A DNA stretch of 64,000 nucleotides. Origin: Cyanobium sp. ATX 6F1. Lineage in GTDB: Bacteria; Cyanobacteriota; Cyanobacteriia; PCC-6307; Cyanobiaceae. Location of the stretch: assembly GCF_024346315.1 (NCBI RefSeq), contig NZ_JAGQCS010000005.1:1-64000 (forward strand). Direction: 5' to 3'. The notes under the pieces are model-generated. The model was not told where the DNA came from and did no database searches. It saw only the letters and a list, made by a program, of their open reading frames with translations. Positions 9,504 to 16,627 of the stretch are shown here, in pieces. Position 1 is the first letter of the stretch; each line of letters begins with the position of its first letter. Both the position numbers and the translations under genes were made by a program.

Positions 9504-9762
9504 TCTGAGCGACCGCACAACCCAGTGGCCGAGGGACGTATCGCCGTCTTGAGGCGCTCCCCAATCCTGGCCTTCGGATCGGCCATAGGTGCCGATTCGG
9601 GTGCAGGTGGGAGACCTCGCCGTCCCAGGCGGCTCCGCGATCGGGAAGCATGCCCTTGCGGAGGAGCGGTGAGCACCGAAACCGGCGAAGGTCGGCCCCC
9701 CTGGGTTTTCCAGCGGCCAGCTGAGATCCTTTGATCCACCCCATGCGACCAGCTCAAAGCCC

Positions 9763-9924
9763 ATGCCGTGGACCCCCGAAGCGGAAATCAAGCTCAAGGA
9801 GATCCCCTTCTTCGTCCGTCCGGCGGTTCGCCGGCGCATCGAGGCCCTCGCCGGCGACGCCGGCCTGGAGCTGATTTACGTCAGCTTTTACGAATCAGCC
9901 AAGCGTCAGTTCGGCCAGAAGTGA
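9763..9924 (+). CDS. Stand-alone PCP_red domain protein (ChlB C-terminal-like)
   Basis: A 53-residue ORF starting MPWTPEAEIKLKEIPFFVRP, then AVRRRIEALAGDAG and ending FYESAKRQFGQK. This is the small helical domain found at the C terminus of light-independent protochlorophyllide reductase subunit B (PCP_red, PF08369) and as free-standing proteins in cyanobacteria. The W-TPEAE, KIPFFVRP-like and RRRIE positions match what I know of the domain. Upstream 9504-9762 holds no other gene I can support. Function of the free form is not known to me. Confidence 0.85.
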   Translation: MPWTPEAEIKLKEIPFFVRPAVRRRIEALAGDAGLELIYVSFYESAKRQFGQK

Positions 9925-10013
9925 AGGTCCCTGCCGAAGGCGTTGGGGCGACAGCAAAACGGCCCGGGACGGCGATGGGGTAAAAGAGAGGTCGATCGAG
10001 GCTCCGTTTCTCC

Positions 10014-10214
10014 ATGTCGCAGTCCAAGCGCGAACAGGTGGTCAGCCATCTGCGCTACATCCGTCAGGAGCTGCGCGAGATGCACCAGGGCGTGATGGAC
10101 GACGGGCTGCTGCCGGAGGCCGGTGAGGTGCGGGGTGTGATGGCCCAGATGGAAGCGCTGCTGGAACTGCTCGAGGGCAAGGGCTCCCGCAAGAACAAGG
10201 ATGCCGACGGCTGA
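10014..10214 (+). CDS. Small conserved cyanobacterial protein
   Basis: A 66-residue charged helical protein: VVSHLRYIRQELREMHQGV, DDGLLPEAGEVRGVMAQMEALLELLEG and a Lys-rich tail KGSRKNKDADG. The heptad-like Leu spacing in the second half suggests a coiled coil or dimer. I do not recognise a named family. It probably shares transcription with the PCP_red gene 89 bases upstream and is followed by a terminator at ~10309. Confidence 0.75.
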   Translation: MSQSKREQVVSHLRYIRQELREMHQGVMDDGLLPEAGEVRGVMAQMEALLELLEGKGSRKNKDADG

Positions 10215-10308
10215 AAGCGTCCGTCCAGCCCTTGACAAATCCGGCCGCATCTGACGGCTTGCCTGAGCGAGACCCCCAGGCTTTTCTGCAGCTGTCCCCA
10301 TCATTCCG

Positions 10309-10335
10309 GCCCGGGCTTCGCCCGGGCTGTTTTAT
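10309..10335 (+). terminator. Rho-independent terminator
   Basis: A GC-only 8-bp stem (10309-10316 with 10320-10327), loop TTC, then TGTTTTATT. It lies about 95 bases after the small gene ending at 10214 and ahead of the Ycf20-like gene. Confidence 0.8.
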
Positions 10336-10469
10336 TGGAATCCCCTATCTGTGGTGGAGGAAGGCCACCAGTACGCCAGAAATGGTGTAGACAAGGGCCG
10401 GCAGGGCACCGGGCCGGGTGATGGGGATCATCCTGGGGGCTGTCCTGCCCCCTCTTCCCACCCAGGGTC

Positions 10470-10808
10470 GTGGTTCGAGCGCAGCAGACCCGATTGCACC
10501 TGAGCCTGGCCCGATCGGGCCAACGGCTGCAGCGCTGGGCTCAGAACCCCTGGCGGCGTGCCTCTCTGCTGCTGATCGTGCTGCTGAGCGCCTTCGCCTG
10601 CGGCAATGCCGTTGCCACGATCACCGGAGCCCTGGCCCTGCTCGATCCCGTGGCGGCCCTGGTGTCTGTGGTCCTGGTGGAGTCTGCCATCCGCCTGCGT
10701 CGGCCCCTGCTGCAGGCGGGAGGAGATCCCCTCACTCTGCAACTGCTTGACATGGCCCGGATCGGCCTGCTTTACGGGCTGCTACTGGAGGGCTTCAAGC
10801 TGCTCTGA
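10470..10808 (+). CDS. DUF565 / Ycf20-like membrane protein
   Basis: A 112-residue protein with the Ycf20 pattern: amphipathic N terminus, NPWRRASLLLIVLLSAFACGNAVATITG (TM1), ALLDPVAALVSVVLVESAIRLRR (TM2) and a C-terminal helix MARIGLLYGLLLEGFKLL. Ycf20 proteins occur in cyanobacteria and plastids; the Arabidopsis homologues affect non-photochemical quenching, but the cyanobacterial role is unclear. The GTG start at 10470 is the best available; the gene ends six bases before the convergent pyrB. Confidence 0.85.
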   Translation: MVRAQQTRLHLSLARSGQRLQRWAQNPWRRASLLLIVLLSAFACGNAVATITGALALLDPVAALVSVVLVESAIRLRRPLLQAGGDPLTLQLLDMARIGLLYGLLLEGFKLL

Positions 10809-10813
10809 GCCCG

Positions 10814-11851
10814 TCAGCGCGGTTCCCTGCTGCTCTCCTGATCGGCGGCGGCAAGCAGATAGAGCAGGGCCATGCGGACCGGGATGCCATTGCGCACCTG
10901 CTCCTCCACCAGGCTGCGCTCGGGGTCTTCCAGCAGGGCGCCACTGAGTTCCACGCCCCGGTTCACAGGCCCAGGGTGCAGCACCGGCACCGACGGACGC
11001 AGGCGTGCCAGGCGGGCATGGTCGAGCCCAAACTGGCGGTGGTACGTGTCCAGGCTGGTGAGCAGGTGCTGGTGCATGCGCTCCTTCTGCAGGCGGAGGG
11101 TCATCACCGCATCAGCTCCCTCCAAGGCCCTCTCCAGCTCACGCTCGATCCGCACCCGACCGCGGCCGCTCACCGGATCCTCGGCCTGACCGGGCGGCGG
11201 CGCCTCGACGAAGGCGGCGAAGGACTCCGGCAGCAGGGTGGCCGGACCACAGAGCACCACTTCGGCGCCGCAGGCCGTCAGCGCCCAGAGGTTGGAGCGG
11301 GCGACGCGGGAATGGAGCACGTCCCCCACGATCACGATCCGGCGACCCGAGAGGGCCTCAAGGGTGGGCTCGTCAGGGGCGAAGTGACGCGCCAGGGTGA
11401 ACAGATCCAGCAACCCCTGGCTGGGGTGGCTGTGGAGTCCGTCGCCGCCGTTGAGCACCGCCACCCGCTCGCCGCTGGCCTCCAGGGCCCGGGCCAGGCT
11501 GGCGGGCACATGGGCGCAGCGATGGCGGACCACGAGCACATCGGCCCCCATCGCCACATAGGTGCGGGCGGTGTCCAGCAGGCTCTCCCCCTTGCTGAGG
11601 GAGCTGGAGGCGGGAGCGAAACTCTGCACATCGGCGGAGAGGCGCCGGGCCGCCAGCTCGAAGCTGCTGCGGGTGCGGGTGCTGGCTTCGAAAAACAGGG
11701 ACACCACCAGACGCCCCTGCAGGGCCGGCAGCCGGCGGGAGCCGCTGCTCGGCAGGTTGCGGAAGCGCTGGGCCAGCTCCAGCACGGTGGCGAAATCGTC
11801 TCGGCTGAACGCCGCCAGATCGAGCACATGGCGGTGGCTCCAGCGGCTCAT
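10814..11851 (-). CDS. pyrB: Aspartate carbamoyltransferase catalytic subunit
   Basis: Condenses carbamoyl phosphate with aspartate in pyrimidine synthesis. The 345-residue protein has the carbamoyl-phosphate loop STRTRSSFE, the [18 protein letters not shown] segment, the Asp-binding region and C-terminal [22 protein letters not shown]. No regulatory pyrI follows, as is usual in cyanobacteria. The start ATG 11851 overlaps the stop of mpg by four bases (ATGA), so pyrB is translationally coupled to the DNA glycosylase upstream. Confidence 0.96.
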   Translation of the reverse strand: MSRWSHRHVLDLAAFSRDDFATVLELAQRFRNLPSSGSRRLPALQGRLVVSLFFEASTRTRSSFELAARRLSADVQSFAPASSSLSKGESLLDTARTYVAMGADVLVVRHRCAHVPASLARALEASGERVAVLNGGDGLHSHPSQGLLDLFTLARHFAPDEPTLEALSGRRIVIVGDVLHSRVARSNLWALTACGAEVVLCGPATLLPESFAAFVEAPPPGQAEDPVSGRGRVRIERELERALEGADAVMTLRLQKERMHQHLLTSLDTYHRQFGLDHARLARLRPSVPVLHPGPVNRGVELSGALLEDPERSLVEEQVRNGIPVRMALLYLLAAADQESSREPR

Positions 11852-12489
11852 GGGTTCATGGCCCCCTGAACACTCCAGGCCTGGGAGGGGGCTGGGGGAC
11901 GATCCCCCGGAGCGCGGCGACTGACACTCCGGCTCGCCCGCAGGTACCAGCGCCAGGGCAACTCCTGGCCCCGGGAGACCCCGATCCGCGTGGTCTGCAC
12001 CAGATCCAGGGGCTGCGGCAACCCTGCGGTGCGGGGGGCCAGCCAGAGGCCACTGGCCAGCGTGGCCGGCAGCCCGTCATGGGAGCGATCGAAGCCGAAC
12101 CAGCGCGCCAGCAGACCGGGGCCTGCGGCGCGGCGCTCACCCCCCTCCGGCAGGGCAATGGCCCGCAGCAGAACGCCGCTGGCCCAGTCGCTGTGGGCGG
12201 TCACCACGTTCACGCAGTGATGGATCCCGTAACTCACGTAAACGTAGAAGCGGGCGGGCGCTCCGAACAGCGTCTCATTGCCTGGTGAGCGGCGACGGTG
12301 GCCGTGGCAGCCCGGTTCGCTCTGGTCATAGGCCTCGGTTTCCACCACCACACCCCAGCAATGGTCACCAGTGGCGAGCCGGCGCACCAGCAGGCAGCCC
12401 ACCAGCTCGGGCGCCACCTGCTCGGCGGCACGCTCGAAGAAGGCCAGCGGCAGCGCCTGTTCAGCAGCGGCGGGGATGGAACGACTCAC
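11848..12489 (-). CDS. 3-methyladenine DNA glycosylase (AAG/MPG type)
   Basis: Base-excision enzyme that flips out and removes alkylated purines. The ~213-residue protein shows ELVGCLLVR, the catalytic-Glu motif [43 protein letters not shown] (with the intercalating Tyr region) and [13 protein letters not shown], then [11 protein letters not shown]. The GTG at 12489 is the only good start ahead of the conserved block; the longer open frame upstream is antisense to the DUF6165 gene. The 3' end overlaps pyrB by four bases. Confidence 0.9.
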   Translation of the reverse strand: MSRSIPAAAEQALPLAFFERAAEQVAPELVGCLLVRRLATGDHCWGVVVETEAYDQSEPGCHGHRRRSPGNETLFGAPARFYVYVSYGIHHCVNVVTAHSDWASGVLLRAIALPEGGERRAAGPGLLARWFGFDRSHDGLPATLASGLWLAPRTAGLPQPLDLVQTTRIGVSRGQELPWRWYLRASRSVSRRAPGDRPPAPSQAWSVQGAMNP

Positions 12490-12495
12490 GGGGCC

Positions 12496-12918
12496 ATGAT
12501 GCTTGCGCCCGGAGCCATCGGCATGGGAGCTCCTGATCCCGCCCTGATCACGATTCCCGTCTCCATCGGCGAACTGATCGACAAGATCACGATCCTGGAG
12601 ATCAAGGCCGAGCGTCTCGGTGGGGCGGGGAAAACCAATGTGGAGCGGGAACTGGCGCTGCTGAACGCCACCCTGGCCGCCAGTGGCCTGGCGATCGATC
12701 CGGCCTTGCTTGGGGCGCTCAAGGCGGTGAACCTGGAGCTCTGGAGGATCGAAGACGAGATCCGTGAGCAGGAACGCCGGCAGGATTTCGGTGACGCCTT
12801 CATCGCCCTGGCCCGTGCCGTGTATGTCACCAACGACCGGCGGGCGGCACTGAAGCGGCAGCTCAACGAGCGCCATGGTTCAGCCCTGATCGAGGAGAAG
12901 TCGTACCGCCCCTACTGA
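12496..12918 (+). CDS. DUF6165 family protein
   Basis: A ~140-residue soluble protein with the block [20 protein letters not shown] followed by AERLGG, a helical middle and [23 protein letters not shown] ... EEKSYRPY at the end. The family is known from alpha/gammaproteobacteria and cyanobacteria, often near glycosyltransferases, without a defined function. Start choice is open: ATG 12496/12499, or ATG 12523, which has a GGAG eight bases upstream. With the first choice its start codon is six bases from the divergent mpg start. Confidence 0.85.
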   Translation: MMLAPGAIGMGAPDPALITIPVSIGELIDKITILEIKAERLGGAGKTNVERELALLNATLAASGLAIDPALLGALKAVNLELWRIEDEIREQERRQDFGDAFIALARAVYVTNDRRAALKRQLNERHGSALIEEKSYRPY

Positions 12919-12987
12919 GGCCGACCCCAGGGGGGCCGCCGCAGCCCCTGGTGGGGGCCAGAATGGGGTGACCTCGCTACAGGTTCT

Positions 12988-13131
12988 GTGTCTCTCGCCC
13001 TCTCCGGCTTCAATCTCGGCACGGTGCTGCTGGCCGGCAGCGGCCTGTTCGTGCTGGCCACGGTCTACTTCGGCACCAGGGGCGGCTACTACGACACCGA
13101 CGACTACGACGGCAACGGCACGGCCCACTGA
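12988..13131 (+). CDS. Single-span membrane miniprotein, possibly NdhP-like
   Basis: GTG at 12988 opens a 47-residue ORF: MSLALSGFNLGTVLLAGSG, one hydrophobic helix (~10-28), then VYFGTRGGYYDTDDYDGNGTAH. One TM span plus a Tyr/Asp/Gly-rich tail ending in GNGTAH looks like a conserved cyanobacterial small subunit. Size and topology recall NDH-1 subunit NdhP, but I cannot confirm that without a search. Spacing from the DUF6165 gene is 69 bases on the same strand. Confidence 0.7.
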   Translation: MSLALSGFNLGTVLLAGSGLFVLATVYFGTRGGYYDTDDYDGNGTAH

Positions 13132-13166
13132 TCGGAGCCTGCTGATCGGCGCCCGATTACCTGCGC

Positions 13167-13466
13167 TCAGCCCTGGCTGCGCAGCTGCTCTGATTCCGGG
13201 CAGTCTTCGGCCGTCTCCAGATCCTCGGCCAGGGCCGTGCGGCTGAAGAAGGCCAGCCGGGTGCTCACGGCACCGATCGAATCAAGCCGCACGCTTTCCT
13301 CCCAGCTGTGCAGCTCGTCGTCCTCCTCGGCGTCGTAGCGCAGGGTGACCAGGTCCCCTTCGAGCTCGACGACGAGGGCCTTTTCAATCCAGCGCTGCTG
13401 GTCCCGCAGGAACACCCACACCGGGCGCTTCTCGCAGCAGAAGCGATGGAGCTTGCGGTGAAGCAT
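13167..13466 (-). CDS. DUF6679 family protein
   Basis: A 99-residue protein: MLHRKLHRFCCEKRPVWVFL then RDQQRWIEKALVVELEGDLVTLRYDAEEDDELHSWEE. The all-beta look and the CC-x-RPVWVFLRDQQRWIE core fit a cyanobacterial family I associate with DUF6679; function unknown. The true start is ATG 13466; the longer open frame to 14240 is antisense to the creatininase-family gene. It is divergent from that gene, with about 110 bases between starts. Confidence 0.8.
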   Translation of the reverse strand: MLHRKLHRFCCEKRPVWVFLRDQQRWIEKALVVELEGDLVTLRYDAEEDDELHSWEESVRLDSIGAVSTRLAFFSRTALAEDLETAEDCPESEQLRSQG

Positions 13467-13577
13467 GGGGCCTCCGGCGCCTGCACGGCTCCGTCCGGAT
13501 CCAGTCCGGTCGGATCTGATCCTAGGGATGATGGACTGATTCGCGCCCGATTCAGCCGCGCGCTCCCCACACCTGCC

Positions 13578-14375
13578 GTGCCCGAACCCTCTCTGCCCTC
13601 CAGCACCGAAACGATCCGCCTCCAACTGCGCAGCTGGCCCGAGGTGGAGTCCTACCTGGAGCGCCACAAGGGGGTGATCGTGCCCCTGGGCTCCACCGAG
13701 CAGCACGGCCCCACCGGCGCCATCGGCACCGATGCCCTCACCGCCGAGGCGGTGGCCCTGGAGGTGGGCCGCCGCACCGGCGTGCTGGTGACCCCCACCC
13801 AGGCCTTCGGCATGGCCGAACACCACCTGGGCTTCGCCGGCACGATCAGCCTCCAACCCTCCACCCTGCTGGCCCTGCTCCACGATGTGGTGCTGTCCCT
13901 GGCGCGGCACGGCTTCGAGCGCATCTATGTGATCAACGGCCACGGCGGCAACATCGCCACCGCCCGGGCGGCCTTTGCCCAGGCCCATGCCAGCGCCGCC
14001 AGTCGCGGCCTGTCCAACGCGGATCGGCTGCGCTGCAAGCTGGCCAACTGGTTCATGGCCGGCCCGGTGATGCACACGGCACGGGAGCTTTACGGCGAGC
14101 GCGAGGGACACCACGCCACCCCCAGCGAAATCGCCCTCACCTTGCACCTGGAGCCCAGCCTGGAGGCCAAGCAACGCCCCCTGCCGGAGCCGGCACCGGC
14201 CGGGCCGATCCACGGACCGGAGGATTTCCGGCGTCGCCACCCCGATGGGCGCATGGGCTCCGATCCCTATCTGGCCTCAGCGGCCGCTGGGGCGCGCTTT
14301 CTCGATGAGGCCGCCACCGCGCTGACGGCCGATCTGGAGGCCTTTCTGAGCGATGACCCCGCCGCCGCCGATTAG
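13578..14375 (+). CDS. Creatininase-family amidohydrolase
   Basis: A 265-residue protein of the creatininase/MftE-like fold, a metal-dependent amidohydrolase family. Visible motifs are VIVPLGSTEQHGPTGAIGTD (Glu and Asp ligands and His), AEHHLGFAGTISL, VINGHGGN and EREGHHATPSEIAL (second Glu). Substrate is not predictable; relatives cleave creatinine or formamides, or trim mycofactocin precursor. GTG 13578 is chosen since the upstream in-frame sequence is antisense to DUF6679. gatC follows 45 bases later. Confidence 0.88.
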   Translation: MPEPSLPSSTETIRLQLRSWPEVESYLERHKGVIVPLGSTEQHGPTGAIGTDALTAEAVALEVGRRTGVLVTPTQAFGMAEHHLGFAGTISLQPSTLLALLHDVVLSLARHGFERIYVINGHGGNIATARAAFAQAHASAASRGLSNADRLRCKLANWFMAGPVMHTARELYGEREGHHATPSEIALTLHLEPSLEAKQRPLPEPAPAGPIHGPEDFRRRHPDGRMGSDPYLASAAAGARFLDEAATALTADLEAFLSDDPAAAD

Positions 14376-14420
14376 GTTCGCCAGCAGCTGCCGGCCCCCT
14401 GGCGCGGGCCCTGAGGTTCC

Positions 14421-14714
14421 ATGAGCAAGATCACCGCCGACGACGTACGCAAGGTGGCCCAACTGGCCCGCCTCGACATCCCTGAGGAGAAGATCGCCAC
14501 CTACACCACTCAGCTGGAGCGGATCCTCGACTACGTGGCTCTGCTGGAGCAGGTGGACACCACCGGTGTGCCCCCCACCACCCGGGCCGTGGAGGTGGTC
14601 AACACCACCCGCGAGGATCTGGTTGTGCCAACTCCGGTGCGTGAGGAGCTGCTGGAGCAGGCGCCCCAGCGGGAAGGGGACTTCTTTCGGGTACCGAAGA
14701 TCCTGGCCGACTGA
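14421..14714 (+). CDS. gatC: Asp-tRNA(Asn)/Glu-tRNA(Gln) amidotransferase subunit C
   Basis: Small GatC subunit that bridges GatA and GatB in the complex converting Glu-tRNA(Gln) to Gln-tRNA(Gln). The 97 residues have the typical order: [39 protein letters not shown] and a C-terminal stretch ending [11 protein letters not shown]. Cyanobacteria usually rely on this indirect route for Gln-tRNA. gatA and gatB are not in the window, which is common outside Firmicutes. Confidence 0.95.
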   Translation: MSKITADDVRKVAQLARLDIPEEKIATYTTQLERILDYVALLEQVDTTGVPPTTRAVEVVNTTREDLVVPTPVREELLEQAPQREGDFFRVPKILAD

Positions 14715-14747
14715 GGCCCCGGGGGGGGGAGCACGTTCCAGGCCCGT

Positions 14748-15773
14748 TCAGCGCAGGGGCGAGACGGCCGTGCGATGCAGCAGCTCCAGCACGTGGCGAC
14801 GGGAGCGGAAGGTCGGCATCAGCGCGGCCAGCGGGCGCAGCTTGCTGCGCCGCCGCCGGTGACTGCGGATGCCCAGCAGGATGTCGTAGAGCACGTTGAG
14901 GCTGTCGGTGCGGCTCTCGAAGATCCCCAGCCGCTGGGGCGAGCCTTTCGCATCCAGCAGGGGCTTGGTGGCCCGGTAGGCCGCCTGGTATTCGAACCAG
15001 GGGATCGAGGGCCAGAGGTGGTGCACCAGGTGGTAGTTCTGACCCAGGATCAGGATGTTCATCAACCGGCCGGGATACACCCGGGCGTTGTGCCAGCGGC
15101 TGCGCGACTGGAAGGGCCGGTGGGGCAGGTAGTCGAAGAACAGCCCCAGGGTCACCCCGAGCATCAGGGCGGGGGCGAACCAGCAATTGAAGACGAAATC
15201 GATGAAGCCGTATTTGATCGAGGCCAGCACGATCGTCAGGAACAGACCCCGCGCAATCCCCCACTCGAGCAGCTCGTTGTGACGCCAGAGGCGCCGCCGG
15301 AAGAAGAAAACCTCGTGATAGAAAAAGCGCGGAGCGATCAGCCACAGCGGACCGAAGGTGGAGACGATGTGATCCGGGTCGTGCTTCGGATCGTTCACGT
15401 GGGCGTGGTGCTGCAGATGCACCCGGGTGAACACCGGAAAGCTGAACCCCAGCAGAAAGGCCGAGCCGTGACCCATCAGCGCGTTGCCGAAACGGCTGGG
15501 ATGGGCGGCGTTGTGGCAGGCGTCATGGACCACCGTGCCCTCCAGGTGCAAGGCCAGAAATCCAGTGGCCAGCAAGGCCGGCAGGGGCCAGCCGCCCACG
15601 AACCAGCCCCAGATCGTCAGACCCGCCAGGGCATAGCCCCCCAGGAACAGCCCCACGGTGGGATTCCAGGTCGACGGCGCATCCAGAAACTCCCTCGGCA
15701 CCGAGCGCTGCGCGTGGGGCGAGTGCTCAAGGGCCAAGGGCTGATCAGGCGAGGGGTGCAGAGCTTGCGTCAT
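14748..15773 (-). CDS. crtR: Beta-carotene hydroxylase CrtR
   Basis: Membrane-bound di-iron hydroxylase of the fatty-acid-desaturase superfamily that forms zeaxanthin from beta-carotene. Histidine boxes are HDACHN, HLQHHAHVNDPKHD and HLVHH, with hydrophobic segments between (GLFLGGYALAGLTIWGWFVG, YGFIDFVFNCWFAPALMLGV). Length is 341 from ATG 15773 (MTQALHPSPDQP). The open frame continues upstream through the tRNA-Leu gene and is not coding there. Its own promoter should lie in the short gap after the divergent-side tRNA. Confidence 0.94.
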   Translation of the reverse strand: MTQALHPSPDQPLALEHSPHAQRSVPREFLDAPSTWNPTVGLFLGGYALAGLTIWGWFVGGWPLPALLATGFLALHLEGTVVHDACHNAAHPSRFGNALMGHGSAFLLGFSFPVFTRVHLQHHAHVNDPKHDPDHIVSTFGPLWLIAPRFFYHEVFFFRRRLWRHNELLEWGIARGLFLTIVLASIKYGFIDFVFNCWFAPALMLGVTLGLFFDYLPHRPFQSRSRWHNARVYPGRLMNILILGQNYHLVHHLWPSIPWFEYQAAYRATKPLLDAKGSPQRLGIFESRTDSLNVLYDILLGIRSHRRRRSKLRPLAALMPTFRSRRHVLELLHRTAVSPLR

Positions 15774-15831
15774 TGCCCGGGGCCGCACCTGCCAACCAAT
15801 CGACGCACCACCATAAGGAGAAACTGATCCA

Positions 15832-15913
15832 TGCCCACCGGGGGACTTGAACCCCCACGACCAAAGCCACTGGTACCTAAAACCAGCGCGTCTACCAATT
15901 CCGCCAGGTGGGC
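15832..15913 (-). tRNA. tRNA-Leu (anticodon TAG)
   Basis: An 82-nt class II tRNA on the minus strand: acceptor GCCCACC/GGTGGGC, D arm with AATTGGTAGA, anticodon loop TTTTAGG (TAG, reading CUN), long variable arm and T loop GTTCAAGTC. The discriminator is A; CCA is not encoded. It sits between crtR and the Ycf66 gene. Confidence 0.95.
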
Positions 15914-15966
15914 AGGGCCCGACTGTAGGGACCGGCTCAGAATGGTTGCGACCCGCCTGCTTTCCC

Positions 15967-16617
15967 ATGCTTGCCACCATCGGTGGGACCCTGGCGCTGC
16001 TGTTGGGGGTCCTGGCCCTTCTGCTGCCGCTGCTCACCGCCGAGCTGAGCCGACCCCGTGATGCCTTCTGGGGCGCCGTGGTGCTGCTGCTGGGGCTGGT
16101 GCTGGTGACCAGCGCCGACCGGCTCACGGGCGCGCCGATGCTGGCGGTGCTCTGCGGCGGATTGCTGATCGGCCGACTGGGCACGGAGGTGGTGCAGCTG
16201 CGCTGGCGCCAACTCAGCCCCGAGGAGCAACAGCGGCTGGCCTCGAGCGAGCGCTGGCGGACGGCCGTCTCGGAACTTGCCACCACCGTGGCCCGGCTGC
16301 TGAGCCAGGGGGCCCAGGCGGCCTCCGGCCTGCGCCAGGCCCTCGCGCCCCAGCCGAAAAGCACCACCAAGCGCTGGGTGCGGCCGGAGCCGGGCGGGGC
16401 TCAAGCGCCCCCGGTCGCGGAGCACACCGAAAGCGGTGCAGGGGCCGCGGAGGTTGAGGAGGCTGCCCCCACGGCCGCCGCCATCGAGCAGAACCAGCAA
16501 ACCAGCCATGAGCCCGGCACCGTCGAGGTGAGTTCCTTTGCCGCCATCGATGCCCTGATCGAGGCCCACAACGGTGGGGAGGCGGGACGCGGGGCTTGCC
16601 CACCCCAGGGTCGATAA
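15967..16617 (+). CDS. Ycf66-family membrane protein
   Basis: A 216-residue protein. The hydrophobic N-terminal ~80 residues give three likely TM helices (LATIGGTLALLLGVLALLLPLL, DAFWGAVVLLLGLVLVTSA, MLAVLCGGLLIGRLGTEVVQ), the Ycf66 core. A low-complexity Ala/Pro/Glu-rich tail follows. Ycf66 occurs in cyanobacteria and some plastids, with no firm function. ATG 15967 is chosen because the upstream frame runs into the tRNA-Leu gene. ileS starts 10 bases after its stop, suggesting cotranscription. Confidence 0.85.
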   Translation: MLATIGGTLALLLGVLALLLPLLTAELSRPRDAFWGAVVLLLGLVLVTSADRLTGAPMLAVLCGGLLIGRLGTEVVQLRWRQLSPEEQQRLASSERWRTAVSELATTVARLLSQGAQAASGLRQALAPQPKSTTKRWVRPEPGGAQAPPVAEHTESGAGAAEVEEAAPTAAAIEQNQQTSHEPGTVEVSSFAAIDALIEAHNGGEAGRGACPPQGR

Positions 16618-16627
16618 TCCCCAGTTG

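Noticed and set aside
12925-12952. CCAGGGG/CCCCTGG inverted repeat after the DUF6165 gene as a terminator
   Set aside because: The 11-base loop and lack of a T run make it unconvincing; the next gene is on the same strand only 69 bases on.
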